A DNA stretch of 64,000 nt from contig OY987233.1 in the NCBI GenBank assembly GCA_963920705.1, positions 7,368,001-7,432,000 of the forward strand. Direction: 5' to 3'. The stretch is from Odiellus spinosus (Eukaryota > Arthropoda > Arachnida > Opiliones > Phalangiidae). Position numbers and translations under genes: made by a program. The notes under the pieces are model-generated. The model was not told the DNA's origin, searched no databases, and saw only the letters and a program-made list of their open reading frames with translations. Of this stretch, positions 61,901 through 64,000 are shown in pieces. Within the stretch, counting starts at the first letter, position 1. The number at the start of each line of letters is the position of its first letter.

Positions 61901-62924
61901 TGATAGAAATCGAGCAAAAGCCCGAAAAAAACCCTATCTTAAAATGGTTGTAGCTTTTCTCTATGAATTCTTAGACCTAAACCGATTGCACCATTGGAAA
62001 TTAGACATCCCTTAGATTATTTTAAGACAATCAAATTATGTTTCGCCACTCGGAAAAGATGTTTCGCCACTGATAGAAATCGAGCAAAATCCTGAAAATA
62101 TCCCTATCCTAAAATGGTCGTAACTTTTTTCTATGACCGCCAAGACATAAACCGATTGCACCATTGGAAATTAGACGTTCCTTAGATTATTTTAAGTCAA
62201 TCAAATTATGTTTCGCCACTCGAAAAAGAAGATTCGCCACTATATAAATCGAGAAAAATCCCGAAAAAAAAACTCTATCTTAAAATGGTTCTAACTTTTC
62301 TCTACTACTTCCTAGGCATAAACCGATTGCCCCCTGGAAATTAGACAATCAAATTATGTTACGGCACACGAAAAAGATGATTCGCCACTGATATAAATCG
62401 AGCAAAATCCCGAAATTTTCTCTATGAATTCCTTGTCATAAACTGATTGCACCATTGAAAAGTAGAGGTTCCTTAGATTATTTTAAGTCAATCAAATTAT
62501 GTTTCGCAGCCTTTGGTTCATTTACTTCTGGTGTAATGGATTATCATCTGAAATAGTAACACTAAACCGTGTAGGCTTATACACGAAGTTTGTTTCTATC
62601 TTTGTTTAGGCCGTGTTTGATTTTCGAGCATACACTTAAGCCTAATTTTATCGACAGACATAATTTATTCATATTAATTAACTGATTGACCTTTCTCTTT
62701 TTTCTCTTTTGCATGAATGTGCTTCTTCTCGTGGCTCTCTCGTGTTGAATCGTATTTACACGTTTTGTATTTCAGATACTCATTTTATTTTTCCAGCGGG
62801 TTTGAGCAAGTTCGCCAGGTTGGCCCGGTCCGTCACTCGAAGCCGTTCGGTGTTAGTCCAGCAATTCTCATCCCATCTGCCAGCCATCAAGTCTGAGACG
62901 ACCAAGCAATCGCAAATTGCTCAT
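22835..62924 (+). CDS. eag: ether-a-go-go (EAG/KCNH-type) voltage-gated potassium channel, N-terminal exons (continues to the right)
   Basis: EAG channels are plasma-membrane K+ channels that set neuronal and muscle excitability; their N-terminal PAS domain modulates gating. Exons 22835-22913, 57696-57929, 61455-61583 and 62797-62924 join in phase into 190 codons. Residues 1-26 ([18 protein letters not shown]..) are the PAS cap. Residues 28-130 are the PAS domain with [65 protein letters not shown] and [17 protein letters not shown]. The following linker is [24 protein letters not shown]. Transmembrane segments, pore and C-terminus lie beyond the window. Intron 1 is 34.8 kb. Confidence 0.97.
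22960..23085. repeat. hairpin just inside eag intron 1
   Basis: Arms CTCAACTTTTAGGCTTCCCC and GGGGAAGCCTAGAAGGTGAG pair over about 43 bp with few mismatches; the loop has a second small stem (CCTCACTGTTTTGAGG). It starts 46 bp after the exon 1 donor and itself contains a GTGAGT. Confidence 0.7.
23140..23650 (+). repeat. minisatellite, about 30-bp unit, 17 copies
   Basis: Unit TTAAAGGGTCATGACAAAGA TATATATTC with length variation, starting 230 bp into eag intron 1. Confidence 0.9.
23651..24260. other. eag intron 1, unassigned
   Basis: Unique-looking AT-rich DNA; one octamer-type ATATGCAAAT site near 23798. No exon found. Confidence 0.3.
24262..24316. mobile_element. solo end of family A
   Basis: GGAATCGATAAAAAAAATCC to GGTTGGATTCTCCCTTTAAT matches the right terminus of family A; no left half. 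Confidence 0.6.
24337..24889 (+). mobile_element. family D MITE, subfamily 2
   Basis: TA-flanked element with ends AGAGCTCGGAGTCGGATA and AATTCCGAGCTCT. Same as 45667-46213 and the inverse of 26770-27316. The 146-codon frame that starts inside it (24802-25242) is not credible as a gene. Confidence 0.8.
25515..25860 (+). mobile_element. family C element, truncated
   Basis: Contains GAGTAGCATTTTCGGAAAGA, CCCGCAATACTACGTCATCA and CTGGCACCAGTGATAAGGTA in family order; the terminal CACTTTAA end is lost. Confidence 0.75.
25875..26205 (+). mobile_element. family N element
   Basis: GATGAAGCTGCAATAAATCG, CGTTCATACTAGGCCTTGGA and AATGCTAGTGTGACCGTAAC, as in the 51238-51940 cluster. Confidence 0.65.
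26395..26470 (+). promoter_or_regulatory. LTR-like TATA to AATAAA module
   Basis: TCTATAAAGGC at 26407-26417 is followed 50 bp later by CTAAATAAACTC (26458-26469), the compact promoter plus poly(A) signal spacing of a retroelement LTR. No paired LTR or internal domain was seen. Confidence 0.25.
26770..27316 (-). mobile_element. family D MITE, subfamily 2, inverted
   Basis: AGAGCTCGTAATTGGTATAA to CCGATTCCGAGATCTA. A family O fragment (AAGTAGACACGCAAGTCCTG) abuts it at 26710-26765. Confidence 0.8.
27317..27482 (-). mobile_element. family B fragment
   Basis: ACATTAAAAGAAGAGGCTGG..CATCAAATACCGG and GGCTGAAATAATATGATTGG blocks, as in the copies near 32220 and 44200. Confidence 0.6.
27483..28060. 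other. eag intron 1, unassigned
   Basis: No exon, repeat family or RNA gene recognised. Confidence 0.3.
28061..28626 (+). mobile_element. family D MITE, copy D2
   Basis: Near-identical to D1 (13549-14102) over most of its length, ends GAGCTCGACTCGG and TTCGATTCCGAGC. Confidence 0.8.
28812..30010 (+). mobile_element. family C element expanded by an internal minisatellite
   Basis: AAAGTGAGGCTGTCACGGAT start, then the conserved CTGGCACCAGTGATAAGGTC block; from 29128 on it becomes the tandem array listed next. The distal TIR is missing. Confidence 0.8.
29128..30010 (+). repeat. 21-bp minisatellite, about 42 copies
   Basis: Unit AAACAACGTCATATTTTAGA T, very homogeneous, with TTCGAT, TACAT and ATATTAG variants clustered in blocks. 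The founder AAACTACGTCATATTTTAGA is an ordinary internal part of family C. Each unit carries a TGACGT-type half CRE. Confidence 0.95.
30513..30999 (+). mobile_element. family H element
   Basis: Starts CAGGGTTGCCACAGACCTGG and ends CTGTGGCAACTCGG; interior AAAGTCAGGGAATTT repeats near both ends. The translated [16 protein letters not shown]-type frame is repeat read-through. Confidence 0.75.
31123..31343 (-). mobile_element. family C half element
   Basis: AAGGCTGTCATTAG end to AAAGACCGCGCGAAA, reverse orientation, cut off exactly where family A copy A4 begins. Confidence 0.7.
31344..31722. mobile_element. family A MITE, copy A4
   Basis: GAGAGAATGCAACCGAACAA to CTTGTTATTAGGCTGC, inverted arms; loop with CCAATCGAATGTTATTGG shared with A6 and A8. 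Confidence 0.8.
32205..32880 (-). mobile_element. family B element interrupted by a family H insertion
   Basis: Left part to 32256 and right part from 32652 read as one family B copy (GGCCGGCGTTTGATGACC.. side and GGCTGAAATAATATGATTGG .. TTAAAGGGAAACTTGAAGC on the minus strand). Confidence 0.8.
32262..32646 (+). mobile_element. family H element with 5-bp target duplication
   Basis: 385 bp, perfect 14-bp TIRs CAGGGTTGCCACAG / CTGTGGCAACCCTG, flanked by CATTA on both sides, with the unoccupied site visible in other family B copies. Interior is TTTTCCCTGACTTTTTCC-like repeats. No ORF: a non-autonomous DNA transposon. Confidence 0.85.
33232..33660. mobile_element. tandem family A left ends joined to family B
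   Basis: Two copies of AAAGGGAG(A)TTGC..ACCTAACAACAAATGATT (33232 and 33414) in direct orientation, separated by GTGTGAAGATGAA repeats (also at 33180), then a family B piece from about 33540. Confidence 0.6.
33661..34368. other. eag intron 1, unassigned
   Basis: No exon or repeat recognised on either strand. Confidence 0.3.
34369..34590 (-). CDS. coding-like stretch, unidentified
   Basis: Open frame on the minus strand with purine-first codon pattern, containing [20 protein letters not shown] and [20 protein letters not shown]. It could start at the ATG at 34551 (60 codons to TAA), or be an exon from an acceptor-like TTTCTTTTGAAAG near 34590. No promoter, donor or family recognised. It may be a nested exon, a transposon remnant or chance. 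Confidence 0.25.
35080..35181. repeat. 102-bp near-perfect hairpin
   Basis: TAGCTCGCTAAGCCTCGGCC and the complementary GGCTTAGCGAGCTA end; arms about 45 bp with ACTCTATAAAGG/GAGTAGG mismatches, short loop around TTTGCTTTGACTCAAAG. Size resembles a pre-miRNA or a tiny MITE. Confidence 0.6.
35483..35876. mobile_element. family I element, full copy
   Basis: TIRs ATCAAAAGTCTATCACTTTA and its inverse ATAAAGTGATAGATTTTTTG; core with GCGGCCGC and GGAAGACAATATAGCCAAG. Overlapping opposite-strand frames are not genes. Confidence 0.8.
35935..36130 (+). pseudogene. LINE reverse-transcriptase C-terminal remnant
   Basis: [15 protein letters not shown] (from 35938) resembles the LQ.KC.RII segment after the RT domain of jockey/CR1-like LINEs; after a frame shift [17 protein letters not shown] continues the usual L..LNIL....LY pattern. 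Stops and the shift show it is dead. Confidence 0.4.
36339..37266. repeat. long inverted repeat, ~365-bp near-perfect arms
   Basis: Arms 36339-36705 and about 36900-37266 with a ~195-bp spacer. Each arm has two direct ~145-bp subrepeats (ATTATACAAAAACGTTGTTT .. GTCTAAGAAATCATAAAGCT). Only scattered mismatches are visible, so it is recent or maintained. Transcribed within eag pre-mRNA it would fold into a long dsRNA hairpin. Confidence 0.9.
37267..38870. other. eag intron 1, unassigned
   Basis: No exon seen. Contains a 13-base G run (38398-38410) and GACGCG-rich sequence near 37930-37970. Confidence 0.3.
39625..39780. repeat. short degenerate tandem repeat
   Basis: TCGAGGTTGTG, TCGACATTATG, TCGAGATTATATCCCA and similar 16-18-bp units. 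The 74-codon frame over it reflects this periodicity. Direct copies of ACTAACGTAACCTTACCT precede it at 39482 and 39582. Confidence 0.5.
39884..40690 (+). repeat. direct repeat, unit 1 (with (GAA)n)
   Basis: Begins TGTCTCAGAGTCCATTTTCT and ends AAACAGGCCAGCTGGCCTGT TTTT. Matches 41306-41970 in order and orientation. A (GAA)n tract of about 24 units spans 40492-40563. A minus-strand frame through it (poly-Phe) recurs in unit 2 but is not taken as a gene. Confidence 0.8.
40492..40563 (+). repeat. (GAA)n microsatellite
   Basis: About 24 uninterrupted GAA units; a second, shorter tract of about 11 units is at 41818-41851. Confidence 0.95.
40845..40850 (-). terminator. poly(A) signal of the 64-codon gene
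   Basis: AATAAA on the minus strand 15 nt past the stop, followed by a G/T-rich stretch (TTGTTATAGAGGTGTTTT). Confidence 0.45.
40865..41059 (-). CDS. candidate intronless small membrane protein gene inside eag intron 1
   Basis: 64 codons, antisense to eag. On this strand TATAAAAGG (41201-41193) is followed by an initiator TATCATTT (A at 41168), a 109-nt leader with no upstream ATG, start context GTGCCATGA, stop TGA and AATAAA 15 bp later: a complete compact transcription unit of about 345 nt. The protein has a polar N-terminal half with helix-like [18 protein letters not shown] and a hydrophobic C-terminus (residues 46-64, [19 protein letters not shown]), suggesting a tail-anchored or single-pass small membrane protein. 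Its G+C is higher than its surroundings. No family recognised; a repeat-borne ORF is the main alternative. Confidence 0.5.
   Translation of the reverse strand: MKHSSITLSAVSTYHLHKSFYEETCLLENRAMRQDFEEVGTLSKNFYIVSLIIAYMEIFILTIA
41193..41201 (-). promoter_or_regulatory. TATA box of the 64-codon gene
   Basis: TATAAAAGG, 33 bp upstream of a TCATTT initiator whose A is at 41168. Confidence 0.45.
41306..41970 (+). repeat. direct repeat, unit 2
   Basis: TGTCTCAGAGTCCATTTTTC to ACAGGCCAGCTGGCCTGTTT, matching unit 1. Internally it has a short extra duplication (ATAGTTTCCTTATTCCGTCT twice). The 64-codon gene lies between the two units; no copy of the gene follows unit 2. Confidence 0.8.
42094..42487. 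mobile_element. family A MITE, copy A5
   Basis: TTAAAGGGAGAATGCAACCT start, inverted arms, loop GTAAGGTCTAGCGACCAATG; the right end is damaged (TTAGGTGTAATTAAAG). Confidence 0.8.
42740..42968 (+). mobile_element. family C element, truncated
   Basis: CGCGTGATTTCGCTATTGTA to GTGACAGCCTCACTTAAG, i.e. the right half with its TIR. Confidence 0.8.
43252..43794 (-). mobile_element. family D MITE, copy D3 (inverted)
   Basis: GAGCTCGGAATCGGATAATG to AGCTCTACA; reverse complement of D1/D2. Confidence 0.8.
43795..44189. other. eag intron 1, unassigned
   Basis: Nothing recognised. Confidence 0.3.
44190..44440 (-). mobile_element. family B element
   Basis: GGCGTCAAACGCCGGCCTAT, GGCTGAAATAATATGATTGG and CAAGTTTCCCTTTAA end. 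Confidence 0.7.
44508..44726 (+). CDS. hypothetical 72-aa ORF with a hydrophobic C-terminus
   Basis: ATG-initiated frame [15 protein letters not shown]..., with [19 protein letters not shown] as a possible membrane segment. It ends at the TATAAAAGC promoter-like site. An opposite-strand 92-codon frame overlaps it, so at most one is real. No family recognised; weak candidate. Confidence 0.15.
   Translation: MSCGSSIASHIFKKCIRLSSSLALSELISHTRETRHFLNEKIFWNLLVVVAVLLAAFSFLGRNVCSFFIVTV
44722..44787 (+). promoter_or_regulatory. TATA box plus X-box module with a start and donor-like sequence
   Basis: TATAAAAG (44722-44729), then GTCTCCATGGCGAC (44755-44768, RFX X-box type), whose ATG opens ATGGCGACGGTAGTGACGCAA followed by GTGAGT (44782). 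This resembles a compact alternative promoter with a first exon in eag intron 1. The phase (0) does not fit eag exon 2 (needs 1), so it would not give an in-frame EAG isoform by simple splicing. Confidence 0.3.
45066..45391 (-). mobile_element. family D MITE, truncated (inverted)
   Basis: GAGCTCGGAATCGGATAATG start and the CGAAATCCGTGCAGAATGAA block; lost beyond G AAACTCGAGTTTT. Confidence 0.75.
45667..46213 (+). mobile_element. family D MITE, subfamily 2, intact
   Basis: AGAGCTCGGAATCGGATATC to ATACGAATTCCGAGCTCT, flanked by TA. Frames inside it (46007-46213) are repeat-derived. Confidence 0.85.
46627..47071. mobile_element. family A MITE, copy A6, TTAA at both ends
   Basis: TTAAAGGGAGAATGCAACCT to GGTTGCATTCTCTCTTTAA. 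The loop has CCAATCGAATATTATTG and the CCTTCAATGCGAAG mirror. Confidence 0.85.
47420..47932 (-). mobile_element. family C element, nearly full (inverted)
   Basis: From TTTTATCATACTATTAAAAC to CATGACAGCCTCACTTTA with all conserved blocks. A detached end (CGTTACAGCCTCACTTTAAA) sits at 48085-48107. Confidence 0.8.
48345..48396 (+). repeat. poly(T)-rich tract
   Basis: CTATTTTTTTTTCTTTTC followed by about 30 T residues; could be the 3' tail of a minus-strand retroposed sequence, though no body was identified. Confidence 0.6.
48560..49385 (+). repeat. tandem repeat, about 180-bp unit, 5 copies
   Basis: CGTCCGATTTTGACGTAGTT and TGTTGCATTTTGAAGCTCAC recur at about 48600, 48781, 48959, 49140 and 49288 with the CAAAATGTCAATCTAAATTA segment. 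Satellite-like unit length. Confidence 0.85.
49383..49508 (+). CDS. short coding-like segment, Lys/Arg-rich
   Basis: Open frame [20 protein letters not shown] then [21 protein letters not shown]-stop, starting right where the 180-bp satellite ends, with an acceptor-like TATTAG before it. It might be a terminal exon or remnant; no partner exon was found. Confidence 0.15.
   Translation, partial: DLPFIEVLEDRSYKRKERKRAMNPGKRSRSPKTKLVKDVPN
49812..50398 (+). repeat. 23-bp minisatellite grown out of a family C element
   Basis: A family C right-middle block (CTGGCACCAGTGATAAGGTC, 49829-49848; AGAAATACTTAATCCAG, 49873-49889) passes directly into AAATACGTAAATACTTAGTA CTT repeated over 20 times to 50398. 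The unit resembles the element's own ATACTTAAT. Confidence 0.9.
50394..50590 (+). mobile_element. family B element
   Basis: TTAAAGGGAAACTTAAAGCT to TTAATGTTAGGACATTACA; it abuts the 23-bp array at its TTAA end. Confidence 0.75.
50985..52145. mobile_element. large inverted repeat with family N insertions in the centre
   Basis: Outer arms GAGGGGGTTTGCGTAAGAGG .. CAAGGGGAGGTATTTTTCAT and the inverse ATGAAAATTACCTCCCCTTG .. CTCTTACGCAACCCCACCTC. Between them, 51238-51540, 51535-51785 and the inverted 51780-51940 are family N copies (CGGTTTCAACAACCGATAGA). The 119-codon frame (51353-51712) comes from these repeats. Confidence 0.75.
52233..52596. mobile_element. family A MITE, copy A7
   Basis: TTAAATGGAGAATACAACCT to GGTTGCATTCTCCTTTTAA, inverted arms. 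Confidence 0.8.
53042..53405 (+). mobile_element. family C element, left part
   Basis: AAAGTGAGGCTATCACGGAT to CCAGAAATAAACTAC with all blocks in order; the right TIR is absent. Confidence 0.8.
53406..54570. other. eag intron 1, unassigned
   Basis: Triplicated GGGCCC-centred motif (GGGGCCCCAAAATC, AAAGGGCCCTGAATTT, AAAGGGCCCTAAAA) at 53457-53516; otherwise nothing recognised. Confidence 0.3.
54571..54816 (-). CDS. hypothetical 81-aa ORF with paired basic sites
   Basis: ATG to TAA on the minus strand. The middle, [20 protein letters not shown] then [19 protein letters not shown], has coding-like codons, two dibasic/tribasic sites and two Cys; both ends are hydrophobic and repeat-like. It could be a decayed exon or part of a secreted precursor. 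No signal peptide is evident and no family was recognised. Family A copy A8 lies immediately upstream of its start. Confidence 0.25.
   Translation of the reverse strand: MFHYTFIYNLKYSKVRTKLNFGTDYLMDEFGGRRVHFNRDRRQGRVDKFCLKCEINPYRPNTREKHLFLYSLFLDFILVYV
54834..55208. mobile_element. family A MITE, copy A8
   Basis: TTAAAGGTAGAATGCAACCT to GGTTGCATTTTCCCTTTAA; loop of the A4/A6 type. Confidence 0.8.
55209..55400 (+). mobile_element. family B fragment abutting A8
   Basis: AAAGGGAAACTACGACC to GGGCCAATCATATTACTTCG. It shares the CTTTAAAGGGAAA junction with A8. Confidence 0.6.
56232..56566. mobile_element. 335-bp hAT-like MITE with 7-bp target duplication
   Basis: TIRs CAGAAGCCGATGAAACCCTC and GAGGGTTTCATCGGCTTCTG (about 39 bp), flanked by ATTTTAC at 56225-56231 and 56567-56573. 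No ORF. Confidence 0.85.
56574..57525. other. eag intron 1, unassigned, near exon 2
   Basis: No exon or repeat family recognised. Confidence 0.3.
57525..57620 (-). repeat. family H fragment
   Basis: TCATCCCTGACTTTC, CCCTGACCTTTTGGTCC and CTTTTCCAGGTTGCG motifs, 75 bp before eag exon 2. Confidence 0.7.
57696..57929 (+). CDS. eag: eag exon 2 (PAS domain core)
   Basis: 234 nt, acceptor GTTTGTCTTTCGCAG, donor GTCAGT. Encodes P27 to N104 plus one base: [20 protein letters not shown] through [10 protein letters not shown]. The donor at 57930 was chosen because A+GA makes the conserved Arg of KKNRTPLW; a second GT at 57934 would break the frame. Confidence 0.96.
58132..58523. mobile_element. family I element, nearly full
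   Basis: CTATTTATTCCATAAAAGTA to TTTTATGGAATAAAATGATA, core GCGGCCGC and GGCGGGCCGCGCTTGGCTA. In eag intron 2. Confidence 0.8.
58752..59075. mobile_element. family A MITE, copy A9 (diverged)
   Basis: CTAACAACTAGTGATTC to CACTTGTTGTCAGGTTTAAT and CTTTAAA end; the most degraded copy, arms only partly pairing. Confidence 0.65.
59445..59700 (+). repeat. two direct copies of a ~130-bp segment
   Basis: GTTTAGCAGACGACGTTGAA .. GAGCAGATAGAG and GTTAGCAGACGACGTTGATC .. GAGCAGATAGGA; related to 11930-12110. Confidence 0.7.
59701..61454. other. eag intron 2 remainder
   Basis: A family C TIR fragment (AAAGTGTAGACTGTCACG..CTCCAAATGGAAATTG) lies at 60468-60508. No alternative exon was recognised. Confidence 0.35.
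61455..61583 (+). CDS. eag: eag exon 3 (PAS domain C-terminal part)
   Basis: 129 nt, acceptor GGTGCCGTGCCAG, donor GTAAGT. Encodes R105 [20 protein letters not shown] and [22 protein letters not shown]. Phase 1 in, phase 1 out. Confidence 0.96.
61860..62512 (+). repeat. tandem repeat, about 165-bp unit, 4 copies (eag intron 3)
   Basis: Units share GACAATCAAATTATGTTTCG CCACTGATAGAAATCGAG and ACCGATTGCACCATTGGAAA TTAGAC. It takes up half of the 1.2-kb intron. Confidence 0.85.
62797..62924 (+). CDS. eag: eag exon 4 (post-PAS linker)
   Basis: 128 nt, acceptor TTTATTTTTCCAG, donor GTAAGC. Encodes [20 protein letters not shown] and [23 protein letters not shown]. Compared with the Drosophila form there are extra residues after RSR (SVLVQ), a length variant also seen in other EAG proteins as I recall. 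Phase 0 out; the next exon is outside the window. Confidence 0.95.
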
Positions 62925-63950
62925 GTAAGCACCCCCTTCAACCCGCAACTAAGCCTCGAGCGAATGACAATGCTCAGTCCGTCCGTCCGTCCCCGTTATA
63001 CCCTATAAATTTTAATACTAAGCTTGCGTATGTCCGCGACCACAAGTCATGGGATTTATCGCTATGGATACAGTTCGATGCTCAAATGCCTCTTCAAATA
63101 CTTAGACCAATCAAGTATAATGAAACAACGTGTTTTTATTTGATAATGTAAAGTAATCAAAGATAGATATTTTATTGTATAAGGGAAATACTTAAAATAA
63201 TAAGAAAATATATATATTAAGCTTATTATTTACCATGGTGATGATATAGTTGAAATTTAACTTATTTCACAGGGAAAACGTCTTACTTAAGAGACGTTTC
63301 GCGCCTAGGCTCTTTTTCAGTCGATGAAATGTCTCTTAAATAAAGTTTTACGTTCAATAAGATGTCGTTTTCTCTGTAAAAAAAAGTAAACATTTCAAGA
63401 AAATATGATTGTCCCCAAAATATTTGATTCTCAAATTCAATTCAAATCAACAATTAACTTCATGAGCTTGCCAGACAAAACTGATTCTTGTTACTGGATA
63501 AGAAATAGTGTATATTTATTCATCAGTATTGGCTTAATTAAAAGCAAAACACAATGAAAATCAGAAAAGCTCACATCTCTAATTTTGCAGAGTGATGTCA
63601 TCAAAAACTGGGAAATTAGGAAGTCAAATTTCGGTGCCAAAACAACCGCGGAATTATGGAATTTGTGCAGGGATATCAAGTGAATTATCAGATAAAAGCA
63701 ACTTGTTTCATTATTTTATTTAAACTAATGGTAATGAGAATTGAAATGGCGTGCTATTATTCAAGCATACAGTACTGGGGGTGTCTAACAAGCTACATGC
63801 GTGCGCGGGGGCAAAAAGCGTTTGGCAACAGCATGCGCATGAGCCTGCTTTTTCGATAAAGAGACTTAAGTAATTTTACCATCCAAAATTTAAGCAAAGC
63901 GAGCCCTGGGTTTTTTCTACATGAGCCATGGTCCTATATATATGTATAGT
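62925..63950. other. eag intron 4 (partial)
   Basis: No further exon found. The frame continuing past the 62925 donor is read-through. Confidence 0.4.
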
Positions 63951-63951
63951 C

Positions 63952-64000
63952 AAAGGTCTATCACTTTATTCCGTAGCTTAATACTATCAGCAAAGGTCCA
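63952..64000. mobile_element. family I element, start only (cut by window edge)
   Basis: AAGGTCTATCACTTTATTCC GTAGCTTAATACTATCAGCA matches the family I terminus with a short deletion. Confidence 0.7.

Noticed and set aside
62925-63008. Extension of eag exon 4 beyond IAH
   Set aside because: GTAAGC is a good donor at the place where the conserved EAG sequence stops; the rest does not resemble EAG.

Overview
This window is AT-rich eukaryotic nuclear DNA. Its genes have short exons with GT/AG introns, and it is dense in inverted-repeat (MITE-like) elements, foldbacks and minisatellites. The closest match I know for the EAG channel N-terminus (it starts [12 protein letters not shown]) is the insect form. 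With an apolipoprotein-D-type lipocalin and a FANCD2 gene alongside, I infer an arthropod, most likely an insect. The order cannot be resolved from sequence alone.

Layout. (1) 69-10442, minus strand: the first nine recognisable coding exons of FANCD2, leaving the window at its left edge. Its introns hold two large nested palindromes (1036-2452, 6252-7946), a foldback element (8843-9382), a tRNA-derived SINE-like piece and a TIR element. (2) 11193-14735, minus strand: a complete secreted lipocalin gene of 6 exons and about 215 aa, with a poly(A) signal at 11151-11156. One intron is almost entirely a minisatellite and another carries a 550-bp MITE. (3) 14736-22510: repeat-rich intergenic DNA, with one protein-like minus ORF (21636-21917) and an RFX X-box-like site. 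(4) 22835-62924, plus strand: the first four coding exons of the ether-a-go-go (EAG/KCNH) potassium channel, covering the N-terminal cap, the PAS domain and the linker up to just before the membrane segments. The gene continues to the right. Its first intron is about 34.8 kb.

Inside eag intron 1, on the opposite strand, lies a compact intronless small-gene candidate: TATA box, initiator, 64-codon ORF with a C-terminal membrane segment, and AATAAA (40845-41201). A ~930-bp near-perfect inverted repeat (36339-37266) would become a long hairpin in the eag pre-mRNA. Several further coding-like stretches are reported at low confidence.

Repeat families, named here for cross-reference. A: long TIR, ends TTAA-AGGGAGAATG. 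B: ends TTAA-AGGGAAACTT. C: ends TTAA-AGTGAGGCTGTCA. D: ends AGAGCTCGGAATC, two subfamilies. H: ends CAGGGTTGCCACAG, 5-bp target duplication. I: ends ATCAAAAGTCTATCAC. N: TTCATACTAG / GCTAGTGTGA. O: AAAGYAGACA foldback. No transposase gene was seen; one small LINE ORF2-like remnant is present.

The three main genes are functionally unrelated: DNA interstrand-crosslink repair (FANCD2), extracellular lipid/ligand carriage (lipocalin) and neuronal excitability (eag). Nothing suggests an operon-like relation. Gene calls rest on exon translation, conserved motifs and matching splice phases. No database search could be run.
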